The translations under genes were made by a program, and so were the position numbers. A stretch of DNA of 57,412 bases, taken from Polaromonas sp. CF318. Its GTDB lineage: Bacteria > Pseudomonadota > Gammaproteobacteria > Burkholderiales > Burkholderiaceae_C. The stretch covers positions 1-57,412 of the forward strand of contig NZ_AKIV01000063.1 of assembly GCF_000282655.1 (NCBI RefSeq). The letters are read 5' to 3'. Numbering within the stretch: position 1 is the first letter of the stretch; each line of letters opens with the position of its first letter. The notes below the pieces were generated by a model. It saw only the letters and a program-made list of their open reading frames with translations, searched no databases and was not told where the DNA came from. Below, one piece after another: positions 20,128 to 27,838 of the stretch.

Positions 20128-21330
20128 TTGAGTCCCCATTCCAGACTCCTCCCGATTCCGCTCCTGCTGCTGGGCCTGTTTCCCCTGGCCGCGCAGGCCG
20201 ACGACCTGGACACGCTGCAGTTCCGGCTGGGGCAAAGCGTGACGCACGACAGCAATGTGTTCCGGCTGTCCGACTCCGCCAATACGCAGGCAGTGCTCGG
20301 CAGGCCCGAGCGCGACGACAACGTGGCGGTGACCACGGCGGGCTTCAAGATCAACAAGCCCTATGGGCTGCAGCGTTTCGAATTCGACGCGAATATCGAA
20401 GACCACCAGTACAGCCGCTTTTCCTACCTGGATTTCACGGCGGTGAACTACGCGGCCGCCTGGCGCTGGAGCTTCACGCCCAGGCTGCACGGCAACCTGA
20501 CCAGCGACAGGCGCGAGTATGTCGACACCTATGCCGACGTGCAGGGCGCGGGGCAGATCAACCGCCGCACCAACCGCTCCACCATTTTTGATGCCGAGTA
20601 CGAACTCGACGGCGCCTGGCGCCTGGTGGGCGGGCTGTTCGAGCGCACCAGCTCCAACAGCCAGCCCAACACCTTCGAGGCCGATTCCAAAATCCACGGC
20701 GCCGAGGGCGGCGTGCGTTATGTCTACCCGTCCGGCACCTCCATGGCCTACCGCTTCAGGGAAGGCAAGGGCGAGTACCCGGGGCGCTTCCTGTCGCCGG
20801 GGATCGCCGGCAACTTCACGGACCGCGAGCATGAGTTCCGCTTTGACTGGGCGCCCAGCGCCAAGACCACGCTGCGGGCCAAGGTCGCGTACCTGGATCG
20901 CGACCACGACGGCCTGGGGGCGCGGGATTTTTCCGGCGTGACCGGCCAGCTCGACGCGGCCTGGGCCCTCACGCCCAAGACCACGCTGGCGGGCGGCCTG
21001 GTGCGCGAGCTGGCCAGCTATCAGACCAACACCGCCAGCTATTACGAGGGCTGGCGATTCTTTGTCGCACCGACCTGGAAGCCCAGCGAAAAAACCGCGG
21101 TGCGCCTGCGTTACGACCACGGCGCGCGCGACTTCAAGGGGCCGCTGCCGGGCTTTGCCGCCAGCAACCGCCGCGACACCACCAACCTGCTGTCCCTGGC
21201 CCTCGAATGGCAGGCCATGCGTGCGCTCAAGCTGACCGCTTCGGTGCAAAGCGACAGGCGCAAGTCCAACGAGCCGGGCTTTGACTACAAGAGCAACTCC
21301 TTCGGCCTGTCGGCCGACGCGAGCTTTTGA
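20128..21330 (+). CDS. epsL: EpsL-like outer-membrane beta-barrel protein of the eps cluster
   Basis: About 400 residues from a TTG at 20128, which has GGAGG at 20116-20120 and spacing of 7; the ATG at 20071 would add 19 charged residues before the signal peptide. The signal peptide runs to about PLAAQA. The mature part is rich in alternating aromatic and polar residues (for example YSRFSYLDFTAVNYAAAW) and ends in Phe (DASF), as expected for a beta-barrel inserted by BAM. It matches the exopolysaccharide operon protein EpsL family. Its role is thought to be secretion of the polymer across the outer membrane. epsE follows after 77 bp. Confidence 0.82.
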   Translation: MSPHSRLLPIPLLLLGLFPLAAQADDLDTLQFRLGQSVTHDSNVFRLSDSANTQAVLGRPERDDNVAVTTAGFKINKPYGLQRFEFDANIEDHQYSRFSYLDFTAVNYAAAWRWSFTPRLHGNLTSDRREYVDTYADVQGAGQINRRTNRSTIFDAEYELDGAWRLVGGLFERTSSNSQPNTFEADSKIHGAEGGVRYVYPSGTSMAYRFREGKGEYPGRFLSPGIAGNFTDREHEFRFDWAPSAKTTLRAKVAYLDRDHDGLGARDFSGVTGQLDAAWALTPKTTLAGGLVRELASYQTNTASYYEGWRFFVAPTWKPSEKTAVRLRYDHGARDFKGPLPGFAASNRRDTTNLLSLALEWQAMRALKLTASVQSDRRKSNEPGFDYKSNSFGLSADASF

Positions 21331-21407
21331 GCAAACCTTCTCCTGACCGGCTTTTTTCCGCTTTTCCCGAGCTTTCCTGAATCCCTGCTTTCCCCAAAGG
21401 CGACAAG

Positions 21408-22328
21408 ATGAACCCGCTGAACTTGAAACCCATGACCCGATACCTGTTGAACCTGCTGCTGTGCGCGGCGGCCGCACCGCTGTGGGCGCAAACCCCGCAG
21501 GCGCCCGCCTCGCCGGTCGCCCCGCCGGCCTTGCAGGCTGCGGCAACGACCAGCCCGGTAGCACCACCCGCGGTGTCGGCCACACCCGCCTTGCCCAACA
21601 GCCAGGACTATCGCCTGGGCGCGGGTGACGCCATCGGCGTGCAGGTGTACCAAAGCCCCGATCTGTCCATCGATGCGCGCGTCTCTGAAAGCGGCGTGAT
21701 CAGTTACCCGCTGATAGGCAGCGTGCAGCTTGGCGGGCTGACGATCTCCGAGGCGGAAAAGAAGATCGGTGATGCCTTGAAAAGCGGCGGCTTCGTCAAG
21801 GTGCCGCAAGTCAACATCGTGCTGCGCCAGGTGCGCGGCAACCAGGTGGCGGTGCTGGGCCAGGTGAGCCGGCCCGGCCGTTTCCCGCTGGAGACCTTCA
21901 ACACCCGCGTCAGCGACATGCTGGCCGCCGCCGGCGGCACCACCCCGACCGGCGACGACGTGCTGATCGTCACCGGCCAGCGCGACGGCAAGCCGTTTCG
22001 CAAGGTGATAGACATCCCGGCGCTGTTTCTCAATGAAAAATCGGATGAGGACATCGTGCTGGCCGGCGGCGACACCCTGTACGTCAACAAGGCCCCCATG
22101 TTCTACATCTACGGCGAGGCGCAGCGCCCCGGCCCTTACCGCATCGAGCGCGGCATGACGGTCATGCAGGCGCTGGCCCAGGGCGGCGGCCCGACCGTGC
22201 GCGGCAGTCAGAACCGCCTGAAGCTGCATCGCCGCGATGCCGCGGGCAAGGTCGTGGAAACCACGCCCAACCTCAACGACCTGGTTCGCCCCGAGGACGT
22301 GATCTACGTCCGCGAAAGCCTTTTCTAA
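21408..22328 (+). CDS. epsE: Polysaccharide export protein EpsE (Wza-like)
   Basis: 306 residues. The hydrophobic signal begins at the second Met (MTRYLLNLLLCAAAAPLWAQ), with AAGG 7 bp before the ATG at 21408. A Pro/Ala-rich linker is followed by the polysaccharide export domain (YRLGAGDAIGVQVYQSPDLS at about 66) and SLBB domains (VAVLGQVSRPGRFPL and FYIYGEAQRPGPYRIE). No lipobox Cys follows the signal peptide in the usual place, although a Cys lies inside the signal region (LLLCAAAA), which could be the lipid anchor site. It should form the periplasmic/outer-membrane export channel with EpsL, EpsF and EpsG. Confidence 0.92.
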   Translation: MNPLNLKPMTRYLLNLLLCAAAAPLWAQTPQAPASPVAPPALQAAATTSPVAPPAVSATPALPNSQDYRLGAGDAIGVQVYQSPDLSIDARVSESGVISYPLIGSVQLGGLTISEAEKKIGDALKSGGFVKVPQVNIVLRQVRGNQVAVLGQVSRPGRFPLETFNTRVSDMLAAAGGTTPTGDDVLIVTGQRDGKPFRKVIDIPALFLNEKSDEDIVLAGGDTLYVNKAPMFYIYGEAQRPGPYRIERGMTVMQALAQGGGPTVRGSQNRLKLHRRDAAGKVVETTPNLNDLVRPEDVIYVRESLF

Positions 22329-22348
22329 ACAGCCATGACTGGAAAGCC

Positions 22349-23746
22349 ATGACACTCCATCAATTTTTACTGATACTGCGCGCCCGCTACAAGGTGGCGG
22401 TGCTGATCATCCTGCTGGCGATCTCCGCGGCGCTGGCGGTCAGCCTGGTGCTGCCGAAAAAATACACGGCCCAGACCGCCGTGCTGGTCGACGTGCGCTC
22501 GCCCGATCCGGTGGCCGGAGCCGGCAGCGCGCCCATACAGGGCCTGGTGGCCCCCAGCTATATGGCCACGCAGGTGGACATCATCGGCGGCGACCGCGTG
22601 GCCCAACGCGTGGTGAAGATGCTCAAGCTCGACGAAAACCCGCGTACCAAGGAGCGCTGGATGGAGGCGACCGAAGGCCGCGGCACGCTGGAAGGCTGGC
22701 TTGCCGATTCGCTGCAAAAGCGCCTGGACGTGCGGCCCGCGCGCGAAAGCAACGTGATCAACATCACCTACAAGGGCAGCGAGCCCGAAGAAGCCGCGAA
22801 CGTCGCCAACGCTTTTGCCCAGGCCTACCTGGACATCAACCTGGCGCTGAAGACCGAACCGGCCCGCATTTACGCGGAATGGTTTGACGAGCAGACCAAG
22901 GCCTCGCGCGCCAAGCTGGAAGAAGCCCAGGCCCGGCTCTCGGAATACCAGCAAAAGGCCGGCATCGTCAGCAGCGACGAGCGCGTGGACTACGAAACCA
23001 CCAAGCTGGCGGAGCTGTCCTCGCAGCTCACCACGGTGCAGGGCGACACCACCGACAGCCAGAGCAAGCGCGGCTCGCGCGGCGACACCATCGCCGAGGT
23101 GATGCAAAGCCCGCTGATCAACGGCCTGAAGGCCGACGTGGCGCGGCAGGAGGCCAAGGTGCAGGAAGTCAGCGTGCGCCTGGGCGAGAACCACCCCGAG
23201 CGCCAGCGCGCCGAGTCCGAGCTGGCCGCGCTCAAGAGCCGCCTGGCCAGCGAAACCGCGCGCATCAATGCCTCCATCGAAACCACCTACCGCGTCGGCA
23301 AGGACCGCGAGCGCGAACTGCAGGGTGCGGTCGGCGCGCAGAAGGCCCGCGTGCTGGCCCTGAACAAGCAGCGCGACGAGCTCAACGTCTACCGCCGCGA
23401 CGTCGAGTCGGCCCAGCGCGCTTATGAGACCGTGAGCCAGAGCGCTTCGCAGACGCGCCTGCAGAGCCTGACCAACCAGACCAATGTGGTGCGTCTCAAT
23501 GCCGCGACGGCGCCCGTCAACCCGTCCAGCCCGCGGCTGCTGGTCAACCTGCTGATTGCCGCCTTCGGCGGCACCCTGCTGGGTATTGCTTGCGCCTTGC
23601 TGCTGGAACTGGCGAACCGCCGCGTGCGCTCCGCCGAGGACCTGGTGCAGATGCTGGAGCTGCCGGTGCTGGCCAGCATTTCTTCGAGCACGGGCAACAC
23701 CCGGCTCAGCGGTCCGCGCCGGCTGGCGCTTGGTTTGGGAGGATGA
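22349..23746 (+). CDS. epsF: Chain-length determinant protein EpsF (Wzz family)
   Basis: 465 residues with the polysaccharide co-polymerase plan. A helix lies near residues 17-35 (VAVLIILLAISAALAVSLV), then a Wzz domain, a long periplasmic coiled-coil region (about 165-375), a GNVR-type domain, and a second helix near 400 (LLVNLLIAAFGGTLLGIACALLL). The conserved Pro-rich segment before the second helix is TAPVNPSSPRL. It sets polymer length and pairs with a cytoplasmic ATPase, here EpsG. The gene is 20 bp behind epsE and overlaps the possible upstream ATG of epsG. Confidence 0.92.
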   Translation: MTLHQFLLILRARYKVAVLIILLAISAALAVSLVLPKKYTAQTAVLVDVRSPDPVAGAGSAPIQGLVAPSYMATQVDIIGGDRVAQRVVKMLKLDENPRTKERWMEATEGRGTLEGWLADSLQKRLDVRPARESNVINITYKGSEPEEAANVANAFAQAYLDINLALKTEPARIYAEWFDEQTKASRAKLEEAQARLSEYQQKAGIVSSDERVDYETTKLAELSSQLTTVQGDTTDSQSKRGSRGDTIAEVMQSPLINGLKADVARQEAKVQEVSVRLGENHPERQRAESELAALKSRLASETARINASIETTYRVGKDRERELQGAVGAQKARVLALNKQRDELNVYRRDVESAQRAYETVSQSASQTRLQSLTNQTNVVRLNAATAPVNPSSPRLLVNLLIAAFGGTLLGIACALLLELANRRVRSAEDLVQMLELPVLASISSSTGNTRLSGPRRLALGLGG

Positions 23747-23748
23747 GC

Positions 23749-24663
23749 ATGAGCATCAACATGAACAGAAGCAACAACCAGACGGTGGTCCGCCCCGTTC
23801 CCCTGACCGTGCCCAGCAAGCCGGCCACCGGCTCGGGCCGCTCCATAGGCGCCATCCTGGTCGATGCCGGGCGGCTCTCGCCGCTGGATGCCGAGCGCAT
23901 CGTGCATTTCCAGAAGGACCGCGGCGCGCGCTTCGGCGATTCCGGCAAGGCGCTGGGGCTGCTCACCGATGACGATGTGCGCTATGCGCTGTCGGTGCAG
24001 TTCGACTATCCCTACCTGGCCCGCGAAAGCAACTTAAGCCGCGAACTGGTGGCGGCCCACCATCCGAACAGCCAGCCGGTGGAGCAGCTGCGGGCGCTGC
24101 GCAGCCAGCTGATGCTGCGCTGGTTCGACACCGGCCCGGACCGCCGCGGGCTGGCCATCGTGAGCGCCGGCTCCCGGGAAGGGCGCAGCTACATCTCGGC
24201 CAACCTGGCGATTGTGTTTTCGCAGCTGGGCCTGCGCACCTTGCTGGTCGATGCCGACATGCGGGCGCCGCGCCAGCACCTGCTGTTCAACCTCGGCAAG
24301 GGCGCGGGCCTGTCGGACATGCTGGCCGGCCGCGCCGGGCTGGAGGCCGTCGTCAGCGTCGCGGCGCTGCAGGATTTGTCGGTGCTGCCGGCCGGCGTGA
24401 TTCCGCCGAACCCGCAGGAACTGCTGGGCCGGCAGGAATTTTCCAGGCTGCTGCAGGCGCTGGGCCAGGACTTCGACATCATCATCATCGACACGCCGCC
24501 CGCCAGCGAATGCGCCGACGCCCATACCGTGGCGGTGCGCGCGGGGGCCGCGCTGGTGGTGGCGCGGCAGAACACCAGCTCGCTGCCGCAGATGACGCGC
24601 TTCACGCACAGCCTGCGCGAATTCGGCGTGGCCCTGGTGGGCTCGGTGCTTAACGATGCGTGA
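23749..24663 (+). CDS. epsG: EpsG-type polysaccharide ATPase/tyrosine kinase-like protein
   Basis: 304 residues from the ATG at 23749 (GGGAGG ends six bases before it); an ATG at 23743, overlapping the epsF stop, would add two residues. The N-terminal part (about 28-95) resembles the MshEN/GspE N-terminal fold: GAILVDAGRLSPLDAERIV. The ParA/MinD-like ATPase follows. Its Walker A region reads AIVSAGSREGRSYISANLAI and lacks the usual GK-S/T lysine; Walker A' is TLLVDADMR and Walker B is IIIIDTPPA. The C-terminus has no Tyr cluster. EpsG proteins of this type partner EpsF. Confidence 0.88.
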   Translation: MSINMNRSNNQTVVRPVPLTVPSKPATGSGRSIGAILVDAGRLSPLDAERIVHFQKDRGARFGDSGKALGLLTDDDVRYALSVQFDYPYLARESNLSRELVAAHHPNSQPVEQLRALRSQLMLRWFDTGPDRRGLAIVSAGSREGRSYISANLAIVFSQLGLRTLLVDADMRAPRQHLLFNLGKGAGLSDMLAGRAGLEAVVSVAALQDLSVLPAGVIPPNPQELLGRQEFSRLLQALGQDFDIIIIDTPPASECADAHTVAVRAGAALVVARQNTSSLPQMTRFTHSLREFGVALVGSVLNDA

Positions 24664-25063
24664 GTCGATGCGTAAGGCGGTCGCCCCAGAGGCGGTGCAG
24701 CACGGCCAGCACCGCCGCGCCCAGCAATCCGCCCGCCGCGTCGGCCGCCAGGTCGGCCCAGCTCGCGGAGCGGCCCGGCAGGAACATCTGGTGCAGCTCG
24801 TCCATGCCGCCGACCAGCAGTGCGCCCGCGAGGCAAGAGAGGGCCATGCGCCAGCCGCGCATGCCGCCGGCCAGGCCCGCGGCCATGCCGACCACGGCAA
24901 ACGTCAGCAGGTGGGCCAGCTTGTCCCAGGGCGCGGGGAACAACCCCACGGCCACCGGCTGGGCGCCGCCCACATACAGCACCGCGGCGCTCATGGCGAC
25001 CGTCAGCGCCGCGGCAATGCGGACGCTGCGCTGGAAATTTTCAAGGGACAGTGCTTTGGCCAT
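24650..25063 (-). CDS. VanZ-like membrane protein
   Basis: 137 residues from the ATG at 25063. The VanZ-family blocks are clear: DKLAHLLTFAVVG and, later, DELHQMFLPGRSASWADLAADAAGGLLGA. Four hydrophobic segments are predicted. VanZ-like proteins are of unclear biochemical role and often lie beside surface polysaccharide genes. It is transcribed against all its neighbours, overlapping the 3' end of epsG by 14 bp and diverging from the WecG-type gene 44 bp away. Upstream frame to 25273 is antisense to the next gene and was discarded. Confidence 0.85.
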   Translation of the reverse strand: MAKALSLENFQRSVRIAAALTVAMSAAVLYVGGAQPVAVGLFPAPWDKLAHLLTFAVVGMAAGLAGGMRGWRMALSCLAGALLVGGMDELHQMFLPGRSASWADLAADAAGGLLGAAVLAVLHRLWGDRLTHRLTHR

Positions 25064-25107
25064 GGGCCCGATTTTCTCATGCCGCAGACCCGAAAACGGG
25101 CAAACCC

Positions 25108-25875
25108 ATGCTGAATCCCTCCACCGACAATCCTTCCGACTGGCGCTTGCGCTGGGCGCTGCTGCTGGCAAAAATCGAGCGCGTGCAAAGCCCCGACCAA
25201 GGCCAGGCCTTGCTGGCCGAGCTGAGCCAGCCCCGCGTGCCGACAGTGCTGGCTTTCGCGAATGCACACGCAATGAATTCCATGGCGGTGTCGACGCCGT
25301 TTTTTGAGGCCATGCGCTCGGCCGACAGGGTGCTCAGGGACGGCTCGGGCATGGCGACCCTGTTCAAGCTGCTGCGCATGGAGCCCGGCCTCAACCTCAA
25401 CGGCACCGACCTGATCCCCCGGCTGGTGCGGGCTTTCGACGGCCGCGGCATCGCGCTGTTCGGCACGCGCGAGCCCTGGCTCGAAAGAGCCGCGCGGCGC
25501 GTGCGCGAGGAACTCGCACCGCACAGCACGCTCACACGCGCCAACGGCTTTCTCGACACGGGCACCTATTGCCTGCTGGCGGCCACGCACCGGCCGGCGC
25601 TGATTGTGCTGGGCATGGGCATGCCGCGGCAGGAAGAGGTCGCGGCCCAGCTGCGCGCCGCGCTGGACTTTCCCTGCCTGATCGTCTGCGGCGGCGCCAT
25701 CATCGATTTCCTGGGCGGCAAGACGCCGCGCGCGCCGCTGTGGATGCGCAAGGCTGGCGTGGAGTGGATGTATCGCCTGGCGCTGGAGCCGCGCCGGCTG
25801 TTTCAGCGCTATGTGATCGGCAACCCGCTGTTTTTGACGCGGGCGCTGCGGCTGGCGTCCACCGGCCGGCGTTGA
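25108..25875 (+). CDS. WecG/TagA/CpsF family glycosyltransferase
   Basis: 255 residues from the ATG at 25108; the ribosome-binding site is weak. Family motifs are VLAFANAHAMNSM, LNGTDLIPRL (the Asp and Thr-containing active-site region), LGMGMPRQEEVA and GGAIIDFLGGKTPRAPLWM. This family (GT26) adds N-acetylmannosamine-type, glucosyl or similar residues to lipid-linked sugars on the cytoplasmic side. It is separated from epsG by 444 bp that hold the antisense vanZ-like gene. It is the last gene of the plus-strand polysaccharide unit and faces the convergent unit across a repeat region. Confidence 0.88.
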   Translation: MLNPSTDNPSDWRLRWALLLAKIERVQSPDQGQALLAELSQPRVPTVLAFANAHAMNSMAVSTPFFEAMRSADRVLRDGSGMATLFKLLRMEPGLNLNGTDLIPRLVRAFDGRGIALFGTREPWLERAARRVREELAPHSTLTRANGFLDTGTYCLLAATHRPALIVLGMGMPRQEEVAAQLRAALDFPCLIVCGGAIIDFLGGKTPRAPLWMRKAGVEWMYRLALEPRRLFQRYVIGNPLFLTRALRLASTGRR

Positions 25876-25896
25876 TTCCCATCCGCAGATAAATTT

Positions 25897-25958
25897 TTAT
25901 CCGCAGATTTCGCAGATTTACACAGATAAAGAAAAATGACAGGCAACGCATCTTGCAT
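25897..25958. repeat. 62-bp direct repeat, copy 1
   Basis: Begins TTATCCGCAGATTTCGCAGA and ends AACGCATCTTGCAT. It matches the copy at 26073-26134 apart from a few substitutions (for example TTTACACAG versus TCTACGCAG, and GGCAACG versus GGTAACG). The 5' part belongs to the widespread 'CGCAGATT' bacterial intergenic repeat type; I do not know a function for it. Confidence 0.85.
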
Positions 25959-26035
25959 CAACAGCGCCGGCGAACGCCAAGCACCGTCTGCGGCGGCGCC
26001 ATGGGTAAAGCCTTAGCCACAGATGCCCTGTATTC

Positions 26036-26104
26036 AATCTGCGTAAATCTGCGAAATCTGCGGATGAATTTCTTATCCACAGATTTCGCAGATCTACGCA
26101 GATT
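26036..26104. repeat. Long hairpin built from CGCAGATT repeats
   Basis: A 30-base left arm (26036-26065, starting AATCTGCGTAAATCTGCGAA) is the reverse complement of the right arm (26075-26104) except for two mismatches, with a 9-base loop. Placed between convergent operons, it could act as a bidirectional transcription block, although it lacks a GC-rich stem with U-run. Confidence 0.8.
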
Positions 26105-26134
26105 AAGAAAAATGACAGGTAACGCATCTTGCAT
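26073..26134. repeat. 62-bp direct repeat, copy 2
   Basis: Starts TTATCCACAGATTTCGCAGA and ends AACGCATCTTGCAT. Its first part is also the right arm of the 26036-26104 hairpin. It is followed by a half copy of the dispersed core element (26158-26200). Confidence 0.85.
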
Positions 26135-26201
26135 AGGCAACATTAGCGGCCCCTAAATGCACTGTCTGCGGAAGACCGCTTCACCGGATTTGTGAGCGAC
26201 T

Positions 26202-26843
26202 CTAACCAGCGTTGATATGTGCATCGGCCCGTGCGGCCGGATGGTTCTCCTGGGCCAGGGGAATGTCTTCCTCGCTATAACGATTCTGCACATCAGGCGT
26301 GCAGTCTCGCCTGACGATCTGCCCCGGATTACCCAGCACCACGCAATAGGGCGGCACGTCCTCGAAGACATAGGCGCCTCCGGCAATGCGGCTGCCTTTG
26401 CCCACGGTGACGCCGCCCACGATGATGGCGTGCGGGCCTATCCAGACCTCGTCCTCTATCACCGGGTACAACGTGTGCCGCCGGCCCTGTGCGTCGATAT
26501 GGTCGCGCTGGCCCAGCGTGACGCCATGGAACAGCGTGACGTTGCGGCCTATGCGCGCGCCGGCGTTGACGACGATGCCGCGCCCGTGCGTGAGCGCCAG
26601 TCCCGGCGCGATCTGCGTGCGCCAGGGGATCTCCGTGCCGGCCAACTGGCTCACCAGCCGGTAAAGCACTCGCGCGGGCGGCACGGCCAGCCAGCGCCAG
26701 TGGGGCGCGAGCTGATCCGCGGCCTGGCACAGGCGCAGGCACACGAGAACACGAAACGCCGGGTCCAGCAGTGCGCCCTTGAGCGCGAGCCGGGGGGCGG
26801 TGTACCCGAATTTTCGGTGGGTGTCGGCTTTCAGGGCGTGCAT
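26202..26843 (-). CDS. Serine O-acetyltransferase-like hexapeptide acetyltransferase
   Basis: 213 residues. The C-terminal half is a left-handed beta-helix with isoleucine-patch hexapeptides: GIVVNAGARIGRNVTLFHGVTLGQ, then VWIGPHAIIVGGVTVGKGSRIAGGAYVFEDVPPYCVVLGNP. The His in LFHGVTLG is the catalytic type. It is closest in plan to CysE/NodB-linked and polysaccharide O-acetyltransferases. As the last gene of the ten-gene minus-strand polysaccharide operon (13-bp overlap with the epimerase stop), it probably acetylates a sugar of the polymer repeat rather than making cysteine. Confidence 0.82.
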   Translation of the reverse strand: MHALKADTHRKFGYTAPRLALKGALLDPAFRVLVCLRLCQAADQLAPHWRWLAVPPARVLYRLVSQLAGTEIPWRTQIAPGLALTHGRGIVVNAGARIGRNVTLFHGVTLGQRDHIDAQGRRHTLYPVIEDEVWIGPHAIIVGGVTVGKGSRIAGGAYVFEDVPPYCVVLGNPGQIVRRDCTPDVQNRYSEEDIPLAQENHPAARADAHINAG

Positions 26844-27838
26844 ATGATTTTGTCCAGGGTGGTTTGGCCGGCGCCGGCGGGCGCAGTAAACCATGCGGCG
26901 GAATCGCGCAGGCCGTCGGCATACGGGGTCCATTGCACGCCGAGGCGGCCGGTGGCCGCTTGCGTGTCCAGGTGGATGTGCTGCGACCACAGGCCCAGCA
27001 GGCCCGGCGGCAGGGCATCGGGCAGTTTGATGCCGTGGCTGCCCAGCCGCTTCAAGGCCAACTCGGCCGCCTTGAGCGGCGGGCCGCAAAGCCAGGCATC
27101 GAGCTGCAGCCGGCGACTGCCCAGGCGGCGCACCGGCGTTGCCTGGATCGCCAGGGCCAGGTCCACAAAATAATCGTTCCAGCGCGGGCTGTCGGGCGCC
27201 GCCAGGTTGAACACCGGTATCTTGCCCTGGGCTGCGGGCAGCCGCAGCGCCAGCAGCAGGGCCTGGCAGACGTCGTCGACATGGACCAGGTTGGCCCAGC
27301 CGTCGCCCGCGATGCCCAGGTCGCCCAGGCGCCCGGCCTGCAGCCAGCGGCCTATGCGGCCGACCCACAGCTGGCTGCCGGGGCCGTAAACGCAGCCGGG
27401 CCGCAGCATCACCGCCTCGCCGCCGTGCCGCACGAAGTCGTGCATGGCGGCCTCGGCCTCGCATTTGGCCTGGCCGTACCAGCCCAGGGTGGGGTCCAGC
27501 GGCGTGTCCTCGCGCACATTGCCCTCGGCGGGTCCGTAGACCGACATGGTGCTCAGGTGCACGATGCGCGGGCAGTCGGCCTGCAGCGCGGCCTGCACCA
27601 GGGCGCGCGCGCCGTCGGCGATCGAAGCCGCATCGCCTGCCACGCAGTTGACCACGGCGTCAAAGCCCTTCAAGGCCTGGGCCAGCTGGCGCGGGTCGCG
27701 GCTGTCGAGTTCCAGCCAGCTCGCGGTGCTTTTTTTGCGCCTGGACGCGCCCGTGGCCGCGGCCCAATTCGTGGCCTGCAGCATTTCGAGCAGGCGCGCG
27801 CCTATGTGGCCGGAAGCGCCCAGTACCAGCACTTTCAT
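26831..27838 (-). CDS. NAD-dependent epimerase/dehydratase family protein
   Basis: 335 residues, extended SDR. The cofactor motif is GASGHIG (7-13), and the catalytic pattern is a Ser in HLSTMSVYGP with YGQAK about 20 residues later. The product would be a nucleotide-sugar or lipid-linked sugar dehydrogenase, epimerase or reductase. It overlaps the upstream GMC oxidoreductase by four bases (ATGA) and the downstream acetyltransferase by 13 bp, so the three are translationally linked. An oxidase followed by an SDR reductase could epimerise or dehydrogenate a sugar in the repeat unit; that is inference. Confidence 0.82.
   Translation of the reverse strand: MKVLVLGASGHIGARLLEMLQATNWAAATGASRRKKSTASWLELDSRDPRQLAQALKGFDAVVNCVAGDAASIADGARALVQAALQADCPRIVHLSTMSVYGPAEGNVREDTPLDPTLGWYGQAKCEAEAAMHDFVRHGGEAVMLRPGCVYGPGSQLWVGRIGRWLQAGRLGDLGIAGDGWANLVHVDDVCQALLLALRLPAAQGKIPVFNLAAPDSPRWNDYFVDLALAIQATPVRRLGSRRLQLDAWLCGPPLKAAELALKRLGSHGIKLPDALPPGLLGLWSQHIHLDTQAATGRLGVQWTPYADGLRDSAAWFTAPAGAGQTTLDKIICTP

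Larger units (their letters stand above)
25876..26201. other. Repeat-rich spacer between the two convergent polysaccharide units
   Basis: 326 bp, AT-richer than the flanks, with two 62-bp direct repeats, a long hairpin and two copies or half copies of a dispersed core (GCAC-C/T-GTCTGCGG at about 25982 and 26159). Several short open frames here translate to the same ICVNLRNLR / FADLRRL string because they come from the repeats; none looks like a gene. Confidence 0.8.

Noticed and set aside
25897..26134. Possible CRISPR array
   Set aside because: There are only two 62-bp copies, with no regular short spacers and no cas genes; one copy is part of a hairpin.
25700..26156. Several short frames giving ICVNLRNLR and FADLRRL peptides
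   Set aside because: They are different readings of the CGCAGATT-type repeats, and the same peptide arises on both strands.
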